Shown one piece after another: positions 39,284 to 53,675 of a stretch of DNA of 64,000 bases. The first letter of the stretch is position 1; the number at the start of each line of letters is the position of its first letter. Under the pieces are notes generated by a model that saw only the letters and a program-made list of their open reading frames with translations, was not told where the DNA came from and searched no databases. Origin of the DNA: Leclercia adecarboxylata (GTDB taxonomy: Bacteria; Pseudomonadota; Gammaproteobacteria; Enterobacterales; Enterobacteriaceae); assembly GCF_023639785.1 (NCBI RefSeq), contig NZ_CP098325.1:4588001-4652000 (forward strand), read 5' to 3'. The position numbers and the translations under genes were made by a program.

Positions 39284-39525
39284 AAAAAAGGCGACAGAGC
39301 AATCTGTCGCCTTTTTTCCTGACTCACAACCCATTACGGGTCTGACAATCCCTGTTTGCTTACAACTAACCCTGTTTATCCATTAGCGCATATCGTCCGT
39401 GACAGGTTCCTTGTCCCTTTAAAACGCCTCCAGGCGTACGTCTTCCTGACTTTCCTTTGTCTTCGCCTCCTGGCGCTCCTGACCCTCGTCCTTGAGTCCG
39501 GTTCCTGTCGGCATCCTCGCCGTTG
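39284..39525 (-). ncRNA. csrC: CsrC regulatory RNA
   Basis: About 242 nt on the minus strand with some 13 GGA motifs (for example GAGGAT, CAGGAGCG, CAGGAGG, CAGGAAG, CTGGAGG), the binding sites that sequester the translational repressor CsrA. Segments such as GAGGGTCAGGAGCGCCAGGA are identical to E. coli CsrC, and it sits in the same place, between yihI and engB. It ends in GGCGACAG, loop, CTGTCGCC and T6 (39284-39315). The 5' end is estimated by alignment to E. coli and could be off by a few bases. Confidence 0.92.
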
Positions 39526-39680
39526 AACGCTACTTTACCGTTTCCGGCTTCACGTACAAGCCACAAACGCCGTTAATCTAAGAATTTCAGACAAAGACTA
39601 AAGCTTAATAGATTGATTTTAATCGTTTTGATTTTCTTAAGCCCTGCGATTTTTCTTAAATCTCCCATAGTAAAAATGGC

Positions 39681-39692
39681 AGATCTCTTACA
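39681..39692. promoter_or_regulatory. Probable UvrY site upstream of csrC
   Basis: AGATCTCTTACA is the right two-thirds of the UvrY (BarA-UvrY) palindrome known upstream of csrB and csrC. It lies about 160 bases before the csrC start, a distance like that in E. coli. Confidence 0.65.
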
Positions 39693-39795
39693 AAGCTCAG
39701 GGTTTTTACTTACAGGCGGGTTGCCGATGGGAAAAGCCTTTTCTCTCTGTTCAGGTATAATCCCCCCAACGTTACGAATTTCTGGAGACAACCAC

Positions 39796-40422
39796 GTGAC
39801 CAACCTGAATTATCACCAGACGCATTTTATCCTCAGTGCGCCTGATATTCGCCATTTACCCGCCGATACGGGTCTTGAAGTGGCATTTGCTGGCCGGTCC
39901 AACGCGGGGAAATCCAGCGCTCTGAATACCCTGACCAATCAGAAAAGCCTGGCGCGTACCTCTAAAACGCCTGGCCGTACCCAGCTGATCAACCTGTTTG
40001 AAGTCGCGCCGGGCAAGCGCCTGGTGGACCTGCCAGGTTACGGCTATGCAGAAGTTCCTGAAGAGATGAAGCTCAAGTGGCAGCGCGCTCTGGGTGAATA
40101 TCTGGAAAAACGCCTGTGCCTGAAGGGCCTTGTTGTCCTGATGGATATTCGTCATCCGCTAAAAGATCTCGATCAGCAGATGATCCACTGGGCCGTTGAA
40201 AGCGGTATCCAGGTGCTGGTGTTGCTGACCAAAGCCGACAAGCTGGCCAGCGGCGCACGTAAAGCGCAGGTGAATATGGTGCGTGAAGCCGTTCTGGCGT
40301 TTAACGGTGACATCCAGGTAGAAGCATTTTCTTCCCTGAAGAAACAAGGCGTGGACAAGCTGCGTGAGAAACTGGATATCTGGTATAGCGAGCTGGAACC
40401 CGCGACAGAAGCGGATCGGTAA
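39796..40422 (+). CDS. engB: EngB (YihA/YsxC), ribosome-biogenesis GTPase
   Basis: Essential GTPase for 50S assembly. The product is 208 residues (210 in E. coli). G1 [10 protein letters not shown]2/G3 region [11 protein letters not shown] and DLPGYGYA, and G4 TKAD are intact. I chose the GTG at 39796, eight bases after GGAG, because the family begins with TNLNY at this point; the frame runs about 60 codons further upstream through TATAAT (39756-39761), the likely -10 of its promoter. Confidence 0.95.
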   Translation: MTNLNYHQTHFILSAPDIRHLPADTGLEVAFAGRSNAGKSSALNTLTNQKSLARTSKTPGRTQLINLFEVAPGKRLVDLPGYGYAEVPEEMKLKWQRALGEYLEKRLCLKGLVVLMDIRHPLKDLDQQMIHWAVESGIQVLVLLTKADKLASGARKAQVNMVREAVLAFNGDIQVEAFSSLKKQGVDKLREKLDIWYSELEPATEADR

Positions 40423-40427
40423 AGATG

Positions 40428-40454
40428 AGCGCGGCGATGTCCGCGCTTTTTTTT
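40428..40454 (+). terminator. engB terminator
   Basis: AGCGCGG, CGATGT loop, CCGCGCT, then eight T. Confidence 0.9.
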
Positions 40455-40477
40455 GCGCTGCTTTTTCTTTGCCGCAA

Positions 40478-40586
40478 TAAAAAACGCCCCAGTCATTACT
40501 GACTGGGGCGGCTAAAATATTCAGCCAAATCCGATTACGTGAAGTAAAAGGTCTGAAAGATAGAACATCTTACCTCTGTACCCTAC
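40478..40586 (-). ncRNA. spf: Spot 42 RNA
   Basis: 109 nt, the E. coli length, starting GTAGGGTACAGAGGTAAGAT and ending with the hairpin GCCCCAGTCA/TGACTGGGGC and T6. Spot 42 is an Hfq-dependent base-pairing RNA that silences galK and many secondary catabolic genes and is repressed by cAMP-CRP. The unpaired regions that contact targets appear unchanged. TTGTCT (-35) and TAGAGT (-10) lie just upstream, and TTTTGTGATGATCATTAG (about 40661-40683) is a plausible CRP site. It is found downstream of polA as in E. coli. Confidence 0.97.
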
Positions 40587-40733
40587 GTGAATAACTCTAC
40601 CCTTTTTTAGACTACAGACAAAGCACTTTTTGTAGTTTTTTTTCATTCTTTACATAGGGAATTCTAATGATCATCACAAAACGTTCATGGAAATGTTGCT
40701 TACTTACGAAAACAGTTGATATGCCATAAAGAC

Positions 40734-43526
40734 TTAGTGAGCCTGATCCCAGTTTTCTCCGTGACCCACTTCCACCAGCAACGGCACATCCAGTTTTACG
40801 CTGTTCTCCATCAGTTCGTGGATCTTTTTCGACACGGATTCCAGATCGTCTTTGTGCACTTCGAACACCAGTTCATCGTGTACCTGCATGATCATCCGCA
40901 CCCGCGGCTGTTCTTTCTCGAGCCAGGCGTCAACAGCAATCATTGCACGTTTAATGATGTCGGCAGCCGTGCCCTGCATCGGGGCGTTAATTGCAGCACG
41001 CTCAGCCCCCGCACGGCGGGCAGCATTGCTGGATTTGATGTCCGGCAGATAGAGGCGACGCCCTTCCAGGGTTTCGACATAGCCTTTTTCTTTCGCCTGG
41101 GCGCGCGTGTTTTCCATATATTGCAGAACGCCCGGATAACGCTCGAAGTAGAGATCCATATACTTCTGCGACTCTTTGCGCGGAATATTGAGCTGGCGGG
41201 AGAGACCAAAGGCGCTCATGCCGTAGATCAGACCAAAGTTGATCGCTTTAGCACTGCGACGCTGTTCGCCGGTAACGCTCTCCAGCGGCATACCAAATAC
41301 TTCGGCCGCCGTTGCCCGGTGAATGTCCTGCCCTTCAGCAAAGGCCGTCAACAGGCCTTTATCCCGGGACAGGTGCGCCATGATGCGCAGCTCAATCTGT
41401 GAATAGTCAGCAGAGACAATAAGGTAATCCTCTGGGGCAATAAACGCCTGACGAATACGACGCCCTTCTTCGTTACGTACCGGAATGTTTTGCAGGTTAG
41501 GATCGGTTGAGGACAGACGCCCGGTGGCCGCCACGGCCTGATGATAAGAGGTATGCACGCGGCCCGTTTTCGGGTTGATCATCAGCGGCAGCTTATCGGT
41601 GTAGGTCGATTTCAGCTTTGCCAGCCCACGGTACTGAAGGATCACTTTTGGCAGCGGATAGTCCAGCGCCAGTTCCTCAAGCACCTCTTCAGAGGTGGAC
41701 GGCGCGCCGCCAGGGGTTTTCTTCAGGGGCTTGATCCCCTGCTTTTCAAACAGGATGGTCTGCAGCTGTTTGGTGGATGAGAGGTTGAACGGCTCGCCGG
41801 CAATCTCATGCGCTTTTTGTTCCAGCTCGTTCAGGCGCAGGGCGATCTCTTCCGAGTGCTTGTGCAATACAGCCGGATCGATTTTAACGCCATTGCGCTC
41901 GATGCGGGAAAGAACGGGCACCAGTGGCATCTCGATATTCTGGAACACGTTCAGCGGCCCGGCGTCTTTTTCGAGCTTAGGCCACATTTTCAGATGCAGT
42001 TGCAGGGTGACATCGGCGTCTTCTGCCGCGTAGTGACCGGCCTCTTCCAGCGCGATCTGGTTGAAGGTAAGCTGATTCTTACCCTTACCCGCGATCTGTT
42101 CAAAGGTAACGGTTTTATGCTTCAGCCAGCGGTCAGAGAGTGAATCCATATCATGACGACCGGCCACGCTGTCGAGGATATAAGACTCCAGCATGGTATC
42201 GAACGCAATACCCCGCAGCTCGATGCCGTAATTTTGCAGGATACCGCGATCGAACTTCAGGTTTTGCCCTACCTTCAACGCTTTTTCATCTTCAAGGATC
42301 GGCTTGAGGAGTTCAAGCACGCGCTCACGCGTGAGTTGCTCAGGCGCGTCGAGATAGTCGTGAGCAACAGGCACATAGGCGGCAACGCCAGGCTCTGTTG
42401 CAAACGAGAGGCCCACCATATTAGCGGAGACGTTATCCAGGCTGTCGGTTTCGGTGTCAAATGCGAATACCGGTGCCTGCTTCAGCTTATCAATCCAGCG
42501 CTGCAGCTGCGCTTCATCAAGGACGGTTTCGTAATGCTCGGAAGAGAGAATGCTGGCGGCTTCTTCTACCGCGTCTTCTGCATCAATCACCAGGGTCTCT
42601 TTTGGCCTGGTCGCCGGTTTAGCCCCTTTCGCCTGTAGCCATTTCCCCGCTTCAACATCGGTTATCCAGCGTTTGAACTCATACTGCTTAAACAGGCCCA
42701 GCAGCTCTTCGGCGGCAGGCTCCTGCACTTCAAGCTGTTCGCAGGTCAATTCGAGTTCGACGTCTGTTTTAATGGTCGCCAGCTGATAAGAGAGATATGC
42801 CACCTCTTTGTTCTGCTCAAGCTTCGCGGCCATGGTTTTTGCACCGCGGAAGGTCAACCCGGCGATTTTGTCCTGCTCGCTGTAAAGCGTATCCAGCCCG
42901 CCCAGACCTTGCAGCAGCGCCTGAGCCGTTTTCTCACCCACCCCAGGCACGCCAGGAATGTTATCGGAGGAGTCGCCCATCAATGCGAGGAAATCGATGA
43001 TCAGTTCTGGCGGCACGCCATACTTCGCTACCACCTCTTCCGGCCCGAGAATGGTGTTAGTCATGGTATTAATCAGGGTGATCCCCGGCGTGACCAGCTG
43101 CGCCATGTCTTTATCGCCGGTACTGATCAGTACCGGGCGGCCCAGCTTCTCGGCTTCTCGTGCCAGGGTGCCGATAACGTCGTCAGCTTCTACGCCCGAA
43201 ACGGCCATTAAAGGCAACCCCATCGCTTTTACCATCTTATGCAGGGGTTCAATCTGCGCACGCAGATCGTCCGGCATTGGCGGGCGGTGGGATTTGTAAT
43301 GCTCGAACAGCTCATCCCGGAAAGTTTTGCCTTTCGCATCGAAGACTACGGCGGCATGACTCGGCTGATACTGCATGATCAGACTACGCAGCATGTTCAG
43401 CACGCCATACATTGCGCCCGTAGGCTCTCCTGCGCTGTTGGTCAGCGGAGGAAACGCGTGATACGCCCGGTAGAGGTAAGACGAACCGTCGACGAGAATA
43501 AGCGGATTTTCGGGGATCTGAACCAT
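40734..43526 (-). CDS. polA: DNA polymerase I
   Basis: Repair and Okazaki-fragment-processing polymerase, 930 residues (928 in E. coli). The N-terminal 5' nuclease domain ([16 protein letters not shown]) is followed by the 3'-5' exonuclease with [11 protein letters not shown], and the A-family polymerase with DYSQIELR (motif A), the [14 protein letters not shown]-helix and VHDELVFEV (motif C). I chose the ATG at 43526, which gives the family start [16 protein letters not shown]; the frame extends 14 codons upstream. Confidence 0.99.
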   Translation of the reverse strand: MVQIPENPLILVDGSSYLYRAYHAFPPLTNSAGEPTGAMYGVLNMLRSLIMQYQPSHAAVVFDAKGKTFRDELFEHYKSHRPPMPDDLRAQIEPLHKMVKAMGLPLMAVSGVEADDVIGTLAREAEKLGRPVLISTGDKDMAQLVTPGITLINTMTNTILGPEEVVAKYGVPPELIIDFLALMGDSSDNIPGVPGVGEKTAQALLQGLGGLDTLYSEQDKIAGLTFRGAKTMAAKLEQNKEVAYLSYQLATIKTDVELELTCEQLEVQEPAAEELLGLFKQYEFKRWITDVEAGKWLQAKGAKPATRPKETLVIDAEDAVEEAASILSSEHYETVLDEAQLQRWIDKLKQAPVFAFDTETDSLDNVSANMVGLSFATEPGVAAYVPVAHDYLDAPEQLTRERVLELLKPILEDEKALKVGQNLKFDRGILQNYGIELRGIAFDTMLESYILDSVAGRHDMDSLSDRWLKHKTVTFEQIAGKGKNQLTFNQIALEEAGHYAAEDADVTLQLHLKMWPKLEKDAGPLNVFQNIEMPLVPVLSRIERNGVKIDPAVLHKHSEEIALRLNELEQKAHEIAGEPFNLSSTKQLQTILFEKQGIKPLKKTPGGAPSTSEEVLEELALDYPLPKVILQYRGLAKLKSTYTDKLPLMINPKTGRVHTSYHQAVAATGRLSSTDPNLQNIPVRNEEGRRIRQAFIAPEDYLIVSADYSQIELRIMAHLSRDKGLLTAFAEGQDIHRATAAEVFGMPLESVTGEQRRSAKAINFGLIYGMSAFGLSRQLNIPRKESQKYMDLYFERYPGVLQYMENTRAQAKEKGYVETLEGRRLYLPDIKSSNAARRAGAERAAINAPMQGTAADIIKRAMIAVDAWLEKEQPRVRMIMQVHDELVFEVHKDDLESVSKKIHELMENSVKLDVPLLVEVGHGENWDQAH

Positions 43527-43962
43527 AATGTCCGTGCCTTTAAGGAATTTATGGATAAAGGATGCCACAGAAGGATGAAAACATCAGTTTTTCACGGCCA
43601 ATACAGCCAAAGATTTTGCGATCCTGAGGATCGCTCGCAAATCTCACCTGTGGATAAGTTTGTGAATAGATTCTACGGCCTGGACTATTTGTGCTTTGCG
43701 AAGATCGTTCAGGCAATAATTATTATTAATAATCAATAGATTACTATTTGATCGCGATCTCATATTTTCGGTTGATGACAATTTACTCCATGTGGATATA
43801 AGCCATGCCATGTTAGCGAGACAGGATTTTTCTCCACAACACGTGCAAATTATCTTTCCCACCACCTTAAAGCGCCATCATCTGGCGGTTTTCTGGTAAA
43901 ATCAGCGCCCGGTGTCTGTTTATCAGGCGCTAATCATAGCTAACTACCTGAAAACATTCATC
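43527..43962. promoter_or_regulatory. polA-yihG intergenic region with DnaA boxes
   Basis: No convincing gene in 436 bases. TGTGGATAA at 43649-43657 is a perfect DnaA box (TTATCCACA on the other strand), and TGTGGATAT at 43791-43799 differs by one base. Several GATC sites and AT-rich stretches are nearby. DnaA is reported to stimulate polA in E. coli, so these boxes may do the same here. Confidence 0.6.
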
Positions 43963-44871
43963 ATGTCTAGACTGCTGGCCGCGATCACTCTCCTGTTAAG
44001 TATCGCATTAACTATTCTGGTCACCATCGCCTGTTCTGTGCCGATCATCATCGCCGGAATAATTAAGCTGCTTTTACCGATTCCCGTTGTCTGGCGTGCT
44101 GTATCTGCATTCTGCAACTTTATGATGTACTGCTGGTGTGAAGGCCTGGCGGTACTGCTGCGTCTTAACCCGCATCTGAAATGGGATATTGAGGGCCTGG
44201 ACGGGCTCAACAAGAAAAACTGGTACTTGCTCATCTGCAACCACCATAGCTGGGCCGACATCGTGGTGTTATGCGTGTTGTTCCGCAAGCATATCCCGAT
44301 GAACAAGTATTTCCTTAAGCAGCAGCTTGCCTGGGTTCCTTTTATTGGCCTGGCCTGTTGGGCGCTGGATATGCCTTTCATGAAGCGCTACTCGCGCAGC
44401 TATCTGATTCGTCATCCTGAACGCCGTGGCAAAGATGTCGAAACAACCCGTCGCTCCTGCGAGAAATTTCGCGCGCACCCTACCACCATCGTTAATTTTG
44501 TTGAAGGCTCTCGCTTTACCGAAGAGAAAAAGCAGCAGACCCGCTCATCATATAGCAACCTGCTGCCACCAAAAGCGGCCGGGATTGCCATGGCGCTGAA
44601 CGTACTGGGCCAACAGTTTGATAAATTACTGGACGTGACGCTGTGTTATCCGGAAAACGATAAGACCCCGTTTTACGATATGCTCAGCGGCAAGTTAACG
44701 CGGATCGTGGTGCGTATTAATCTGGTGCCTGTGGCGGAAGAGTTACATGGGGACTATGTTAACGATAAGAACTTTAAGCGACGTTTTCAGCTCTGGCTGA
44801 ATACCTTATGGACGGAAAAAGACGCGCTAATCACCAGGATTAAAGCCCAATATAACAACGCCGGTCATTGA
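43963..44871 (+). CDS. yihG: YihG acyltransferase
   Basis: Membrane 1-acylglycerol-3-phosphate acyltransferase-like protein; E. coli YihG contributes unsaturated acyl chains to phospholipids. PlsC-type motifs are [11 protein letters not shown] (usual NHxxxxD, residues about 88-98) and FVEGSRFT, with an N-terminal hydrophobic segment. From the ATG at 43963 it is 302 residues. E. coli has eight more residues, but the matching codon here is ATA; a GTG at 43912 is another option. So the start is uncertain. It is convergent with dsbA, and E. coli yihF, expected between them, is absent. Confidence 0.9.
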   Translation: MSRLLAAITLLLSIALTILVTIACSVPIIIAGIIKLLLPIPVVWRAVSAFCNFMMYCWCEGLAVLLRLNPHLKWDIEGLDGLNKKNWYLLICNHHSWADIVVLCVLFRKHIPMNKYFLKQQLAWVPFIGLACWALDMPFMKRYSRSYLIRHPERRGKDVETTRRSCEKFRAHPTTIVNFVEGSRFTEEKKQQTRSSYSNLLPPKAAGIAMALNVLGQQFDKLLDVTLCYPENDKTPFYDMLSGKLTRIVVRINLVPVAEELHGDYVNDKNFKRRFQLWLNTLWTEKDALITRIKAQYNNAGH

Positions 44872-44884
44872 CCGGCGTTTTCTT
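44857..44884. terminator. Terminator shared by yihG and dsbA
   Basis: AACGCCGGTC, ATT loop, GACCGGCGTT, then TTC. It overlaps the yihG stop codon; A-rich on the other side, so likely bidirectional. Confidence 0.8.
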
Positions 44885-44886
44885 TA

Positions 44887-45510
44887 TTACTTCTTCTCAA
44901 CCAGATATTTCACGGTATCGGCATACTGCTGCACGAAGATGTCCATGCTGCTGGTATCCATACCCTGCATATTCAGCTGGTATTTGCCATTAACGTACAT
45001 GGCCGGAACACCACGCAGTTGCAGATCTGCCGCCGCTTTTTCCTGCTGTGCGACCAGCGATTTCACGACGAAGCTATTCCAGGCTGCATCGTATTCTTCA
45101 CCCTTCACACCCGCATCAACGAATACTTTACGGATATCGGCCGTGGTTTGTACGGCCTGAGTTTTCTGCACGGCTTCAAACATTGGCGCAGTAATTTTGT
45201 CTTCCACACCCAGGGCCATCGCTACCGCCCACGCCTGCGTTAAGTCTTTACCCAGCGGGCCAAGGAACTCAACGTGATACTTGGTCATTTTGGTGCCTTC
45301 TGGCAGTTTTTTCTTCACGCTATCGGAAACATGCAGAACCTGCTCAAACTCATAGCAGTGCGGGCAATAGAATGAGAAGAACTCGAGAACCTGAGGTTCT
45401 CCGGCAACAGGTTTGTCGAGGGTAATATACTGTTTACCATCGGTGAACTGTGCAGCCGAAGCGCTAAATGCCAGAATCATACCTGCCAGCGCCAGCCATA
45501 TTTTTTTCAT
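44887..45510 (-). CDS. dsbA: Thiol:disulfide interchange protein DsbA
   Basis: Periplasmic oxidant that introduces disulfide bonds into exported proteins and is reoxidised by DsbB. The precursor has 207 residues with a signal peptide of about 19 ([19 protein letters not shown]). The active site CPHC is at residues 49-52 (mature 30-33). I chose the ATG at 45510; a TTG two codons upstream is possible. It is 27 bases after srkA, with which it is co-transcribed in E. coli under Cpx control. Confidence 0.98.
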   Translation of the reverse strand: MKKIWLALAGMILAFSASAAQFTDGKQYITLDKPVAGEPQVLEFFSFYCPHCYEFEQVLHVSDSVKKKLPEGTKMTKYHVEFLGPLGKDLTQAWAVAMALGVEDKITAPMFEAVQKTQAVQTTADIRKVFVDAGVKGEEYDAAWNSFVVKSLVAQQEKAAADLQLRGVPAMYVNGKYQLNMQGMDTSSMDIFVQQYADTVKYLVEKK

Positions 45511-45537
45511 GATCAACTCTCTCCTGGGTGTGTTCGA

Positions 45538-46524
45538 TTAATACATTGGCGTTAATTGCAAAGGAGGTTCCTGCAGAACCTTTACCTGTTCAATAAATGT
45601 GGATATCTGGTTACGCCAGTAATCTTCTCCGGTAAGCCATGGGAAGTTTCTGGGGAATGCGGGGTCGTCCCAACGCCTGATTAACCATGCAAGATAATAA
45701 ACAAAACGCATGGCGCGTAAAGGTTCGATTAATGCAATTTCGTCTGAATTAAAGGGACTGAACTCTTCATAAGCTTCGATAATCGTCTCAAGCTGCATCC
45801 GCTGCTCGGCTTTATCGCCATTTAGCAGCATCCAGAGATCCTGAATCGCAGGCCCCATTCTCGCATCATCGAGATCGACAAATAATGGCCCGTCACGCCA
45901 GAGGATATTTCCCGCATGACAATCGCCGTGCAGGCGCAGCGTCTGGACGTTGTTATCCCAGCGCGCTATGACGGCATTAATTAAGCCATCCGTCGCGGCA
46001 AGAAAATCAGCTTTCAGACCTGAAGGGATGAGCGCGGAGGCTTCCAATACCTGACGTGGTTCGAGGAGATATTTCTGAATGCCGATAGCAGGACGCGAGG
46101 TAAATGCCGTTTTCCTTCCCGTCTGATGAATACGCCCCAGATAACGGGCAACCCATTCCATCTGATCGATATTATCGGCTTCAAATTGCCGACCACCGAG
46201 ACTGGGAAAGACAGCAAAATAAAATCCCTGATGCGACAGCAGCGTCTGGCCATTAAATTCAAGCGGAGCGGCAACGGGAACGTCATCGGCTACCAGGTCG
46301 AGCGCAAACTGATGCTCTTCCTGAATCTGATCGGCTGACCAGCGCTGCGGGCGATAAAATTTCACGACGAAGCGCTGACGCTCCTCATCCTGAAACTGAT
46401 ATACGCGGTTTTCATAGCTGTTTAATGGAGTCAGACCTGAATCCACCCGGATGCCCTGCTCAAACAGAGCATCCATAATGGTATCCGGGTGTAAGGTCTG
46501 GAAAGTAAAGGCCTGGTCGTTCAT
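45538..46524 (-). CDS. srkA: Stress-response kinase SrkA (YihE)
   Basis: Cytoplasmic Ser/Thr protein kinase with a choline-kinase-like fold, reported to counter MazF-linked cell death under stress. It has 328 residues, as in E. coli. The catalytic loop HGDCHAGNILW and metal motif LFVDLDDARMGP are intact, and the ATP-site lysine is in RFVVKFYRP. It sits between yihD and dsbA on the same strand. Confidence 0.96.
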   Translation of the reverse strand: MNDQAFTFQTLHPDTIMDALFEQGIRVDSGLTPLNSYENRVYQFQDEERQRFVVKFYRPQRWSADQIQEEHQFALDLVADDVPVAAPLEFNGQTLLSHQGFYFAVFPSLGGRQFEADNIDQMEWVARYLGRIHQTGRKTAFTSRPAIGIQKYLLEPRQVLEASALIPSGLKADFLAATDGLINAVIARWDNNVQTLRLHGDCHAGNILWRDGPLFVDLDDARMGPAIQDLWMLLNGDKAEQRMQLETIIEAYEEFSPFNSDEIALIEPLRAMRFVYYLAWLIRRWDDPAFPRNFPWLTGEDYWRNQISTFIEQVKVLQEPPLQLTPMY

Positions 46525-46599
46525 CCGATCATCCGGAAATTATACGAATGATTGAGGATATCATTTAACGGGGATTACGGTGGTGCCTCTTACAAGCTT

Positions 46600-46869
46600 T
46601 TACTCTTTAATTACGCCACGCGCGCGCAGCAGGGCTGTTTTGAAATCCTCTTCATAGTCTTTCTGAATACCGGGGATCACGGCATCTTTGCCTGAATCAC
46701 GCATTTTCAGGTGATAGATCAGGATGTCATCAGAAAGGTCGGCCAGTTCGCCCTCATAGCCTGACTCCTGCGCCAGTTTCTGTAAGAATTGCATCAGATT
46801 CAGCTCAGGCTCTTTTTGCCAGGCTGGCTGGAGAAGTTCGATAACTTCATTCAGACGTTTACATTTCAT
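46600..46869 (-). CDS. yihD: YihD, DUF1040 protein
   Basis: An 89-residue soluble protein of unknown function, nearly identical to E. coli YihD (89). It contains [15 protein letters not shown] and [19 protein letters not shown]. The ATG at 46869 is preceded by AAAAGGAGTATTACC, which decides the start over the frame six codons upstream. It is upstream of srkA and divergent from mobA. Confidence 0.94.
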   Translation of the reverse strand: MKCKRLNEVIELLQPAWQKEPELNLMQFLQKLAQESGYEGELADLSDDILIYHLKMRDSGKDAVIPGIQKDYEEDFKTALLRARGVIKE

Positions 46870-46938
46870 GGTAATACTCCTTTTCATTTAGAGTGACACG
46901 TTAGCAGGGTCAATCCCACAAGAAAAGAGGCGATATTC

Positions 46939-47523
46939 TTGAGCCAGATAAGCACGATCACCGGTGTGGTTTTAGCCGGCGGTAAGGCATCCCGTATGGG
47001 CGGCGTTGATAAAGGTCTGCAGCTGCTGAACGGCATACCGTTATGGCAGCATGTTGCGCAGAGGCTAAGTAAACAAGTGAGTTCACTTGCTGTCAGTGCC
47101 AATAAAAACCTCGGCGTTTATCAGGCAAGTGGATATCCCGTCTATTCCGATTTGCTGTCGGATTACCCCGGGCCGCTGGCTGGCATGCTTTCCGTCATGC
47201 AGCAGTGTGACGCGGAGTGGTTTCTGTTTTGCCCCTGCGATACACCCTTTATTCCTGATTGCCTGACTGAGCGCTTTGTTAAACAAAGGGGATCGGCTGC
47301 CGTTGTCTGGGCATATGACGGCGAGCGCGATCACCCCACTATTGCGCTCATGCACCGCCAACTGATGCCTGAATTACAGGCTTACCTGAGTGCAGGAGAG
47401 CGCCGGGTGATGGTATTTATGCGACAGGCAGGCGGGCATCGTGTTGATTTTAACGAGATGAAACAGGCGTTTATTAATATCAATACCCTCGAACAGATAG
47501 ACACTATGCAGAGGCACCTATGA
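46939..47523 (+). CDS. mobA: Molybdenum cofactor guanylyltransferase
   Basis: Transfers GMP from GTP to Mo-molybdopterin to give (bis-)MGD, the cofactor of enzymes such as FdoG. It has 194 residues, as in E. coli. The nucleotide-binding [16 protein letters not shown] is at residues 12-27 and [10 protein letters not shown] follows. The start codon is TTG at 46939 with GAGG nine bases upstream; homology of ITGVVLAGG begins at once, so no later start fits. It overlaps mobB by four bases. Confidence 0.96.
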   Translation: MSQISTITGVVLAGGKASRMGGVDKGLQLLNGIPLWQHVAQRLSKQVSSLAVSANKNLGVYQASGYPVYSDLLSDYPGPLAGMLSVMQQCDAEWFLFCPCDTPFIPDCLTERFVKQRGSAAVVWAYDGERDHPTIALMHRQLMPELQAYLSAGERRVMVFMRQAGGHRVDFNEMKQAFININTLEQIDTMQRHL

Positions 47524-48026
47524 TACCTGTCTTAGCGATCGCCGCATGGAGCGGTACCGGGAAAACCACCCTGCTGAAAGCCATTATTCCGGTACTTTGT
47601 ACCAGAGGCGTGCGTCCGGGTCTTATTAAACATACCCACCACAATATGGATGTCGATATTCCCGGTAAGGACAGTTATGAACTGCGCAAAGCCGGTGCGG
47701 CACAAACTATTGTCGCCAGCAGCCAGCGTTGGGCATTAATGACCGAGACGCCGGATGAAAAGGACCTTGATCTGAGTTATCTCATCAGCCGGATGGATCA
47801 TTCGACGCTGGATCTGGTTCTGGTAGAGGGTTTTAAGCACGAGCCGGTGGCAAAGATCCTGCTGTTTCGTAGCGATGCCGGGCATGACATTCATGAATTA
47901 ACGCTTGATGAGCATGTTATCGCAGTGGCCAGTGACACTTCACTGTCGCTTCAGGTACCGGTATTAGATATCAATGATGTGGAAGGCGTTGTCGATTTCA
48001 TTCAACAATGGATGAAGTCTCAGTAG
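47520..48026 (+). CDS. mobB: MobB, molybdopterin-guanine dinucleotide accessory GTPase
   Basis: GTP-binding partner of MobA, 168 residues. Walker A is [12 protein letters not shown] near the N-terminus, then [24 protein letters not shown] and VEGFKHEP. Not essential for MGD synthesis in E. coli, where it is thought to help cofactor delivery. The start overlaps mobA (ATGA). Downstream lie a REP-like element and the 3' end of the rRNA operon. Confidence 0.95.
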   Translation: MIPVLAIAAWSGTGKTTLLKAIIPVLCTRGVRPGLIKHTHHNMDVDIPGKDSYELRKAGAAQTIVASSQRWALMTETPDEKDLDLSYLISRMDHSTLDLVLVEGFKHEPVAKILLFRSDAGHDIHELTLDEHVIAVASDTSLSLQVPVLDINDVEGVVDFIQQWMKSQ

Positions 48027-48054
48027 GCCGGGTAAGGCGCAGCCGCCACCCGGC
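48023..48054. repeat. REP-like element between mobB and the rRNA operon
   Basis: GTAGGCCGGGTAAGGCGCAGCCGCCACCCGGC, the same modules as at 37073. It begins at the mobB stop codon. Confidence 0.7.
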
Positions 48055-48069
48055 TTTTTCGCGCATACG

Positions 48070-48105
48070 GCAAAAAACCCCGCACCTTACGGTACGGGGT
48101 TTCTT
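48070..48105 (-). terminator. rRNA operon terminator
   Basis: On the minus strand CCCCGTACC, GTAA loop, GGTGCGGGG, then T6, just after the 5S gene. It is A-rich on the other side, so it also stops mobB transcripts. Confidence 0.9.
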
Positions 48106-48111
48106 TAATTG

Positions 48112-48231
48112 ATGCCTGGCAGTTCCCTACTCTCGCATGGGGAGACCCCACACTACCATCGGCGCTACGGCGTTTCACTTCTGAGTTCGGCATGGGGTCA
48201 GGTGGGACCACCGCGCTACAGCCGCCAGGCA
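48112..48231 (-). rRNA. rrf: 5S ribosomal RNA
   Basis: 120 nt, minus strand, beginning TGCCTGGCGGC and ending GCCAGGCAT; nearly identical to E. coli 5S. It is last gene of the operon; no distal tRNA follows. Confidence 0.98.
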
Positions 48232-48295
48232 AATTCTGTTATCTGTATCAGGCTGAAAATCGTCTCAAATCTCACCGAAACAGCTTCGGCGTTGT

Positions 48296-51200
<2,905 letters not shown>

Positions 51201-51311
51201 TCACAACCCGAAGATGTTTCACTTCATGATTGTGAAAATTTGAGAGACTCGAACACACCTGATTCTGTTCCTGTTTACGGAGAACAGACACGGTGTGTCG
51301 TTTCAATTTTC

Positions 51312-51340
51312 AGCTTGATCCAGATTTTTAAAGAGCAAAA
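51312..51340 (-). promoter_or_regulatory. Spacer boxA for 23S antitermination
   Basis: On the minus strand TGCTCTTTAAAAATCTGGAT lies between tRNA-Ala and 23S, the usual second boxA of rRNA operons. Confidence 0.75.
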
Positions 51341-51397
51341 CTTCGCAGCGCACCTTTTCAGGTACACTCTGAAGTTTTTATGTTGTCGCAATAAAGA

Positions 51398-51473
51398 TGG
51401 TGGAGCTATGCGGGATCGAACCGCAGACCTCCTGCGTGCAAGGCAGGCGCTCTCCCAGCTGAGCTATAGCCCC
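51398..51473 (-). tRNA. alaT: tRNA-Ala(TGC)
   Basis: 76 nt, GGGGCTATAGCTCAGCTGGG... with anticodon TGC in CCTTGCACG, TTCGATCC T-loop and encoded CCA. It lies in the 16S-23S spacer. Confidence 0.98.
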
Positions 51474-51509
51474 ATCGTGGTCAATCTCCTCAAATTTGCT
51501 GCGCAAATT

Positions 51510-51586
<77 letters not shown>

Positions 51587-51656
51587 ACAGAGATTTTTAC
51601 TGCTGTATTTTCATCAGACAATCTGTGTGAGCACTGCAAAGGCAGGTTCTTTAAGG

Positions 51657-53196
<1,540 letters not shown>

Positions 53197-53327
53197 AAGT
53201 TTGATGCTCGTGAATTAAACTTCGTAATGAATTACGTATGTTCACTCAGAGACTTGGTATTCATTTATTGTCCGAAGACATTAAGAATCCATGTCACTTT
53301 GAGTGCCCACACAGATTGTCTGATAAA

Positions 53328-53340
53328 TTGTTAAAGAGCA
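53328..53340 (-). promoter_or_regulatory. Leader boxA of the rRNA operon
   Basis: TGCTCTTTAACAA on the minus strand, 130 bases before 16S; the Nus-factor antitermination site. Confidence 0.9.
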
Positions 53341-53378
53341 GTGCAACGCGGCTTTCGCTCACCGTTGCGAGGTCCCGT

Positions 53379-53550
53379 ATATTACGTTTTCCTCATTCAG
53401 AGTCAAGCGATTATTTTCACTTTTCTCTGCCGGCGTTCATCGCTGAACCCCGCTGACCCGGCGGCTTGCGTGCCGTTGTTCCGTGTCAGTGGAGGCGCAT
53501 TATAGGGAGTTCTCCGGCGCTGACAAGCGTAAAATTAAAAAAAATTACCG
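53379..53550 (-). promoter_or_regulatory. rRNA operon promoters P1 and P2 with UP element
   Basis: P1 is TTGTCA (53521-53526), 16-base spacer and TATAAT (53499-53504), followed by a GC-rich GCGCCTCC discriminator. Upstream is the A/T tract at about 53529-53550, an UP element. P2 is TTGACT (53401-53406), 16-base spacer and TAATAT (53379-53384). Confidence 0.92.
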
Positions 53551-53675
53551 ACCGTGCTTTTTTTCACCAAAAGCCTCATCTTTTAGCCAGAAATCACCCT
53601 AATTGTCGTTTTAGCAACCACAACCCGCCTGCAGGTGGCATACTTACTGGCATTAAGACTGAAGGAATATGCGTT

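Noticed and set aside
43578..43739. Short frame of about 53 codons upstream of polA
   Set aside because: No ribosome site, no recognisable features, and it crosses the DnaA boxes and promoter DNA.
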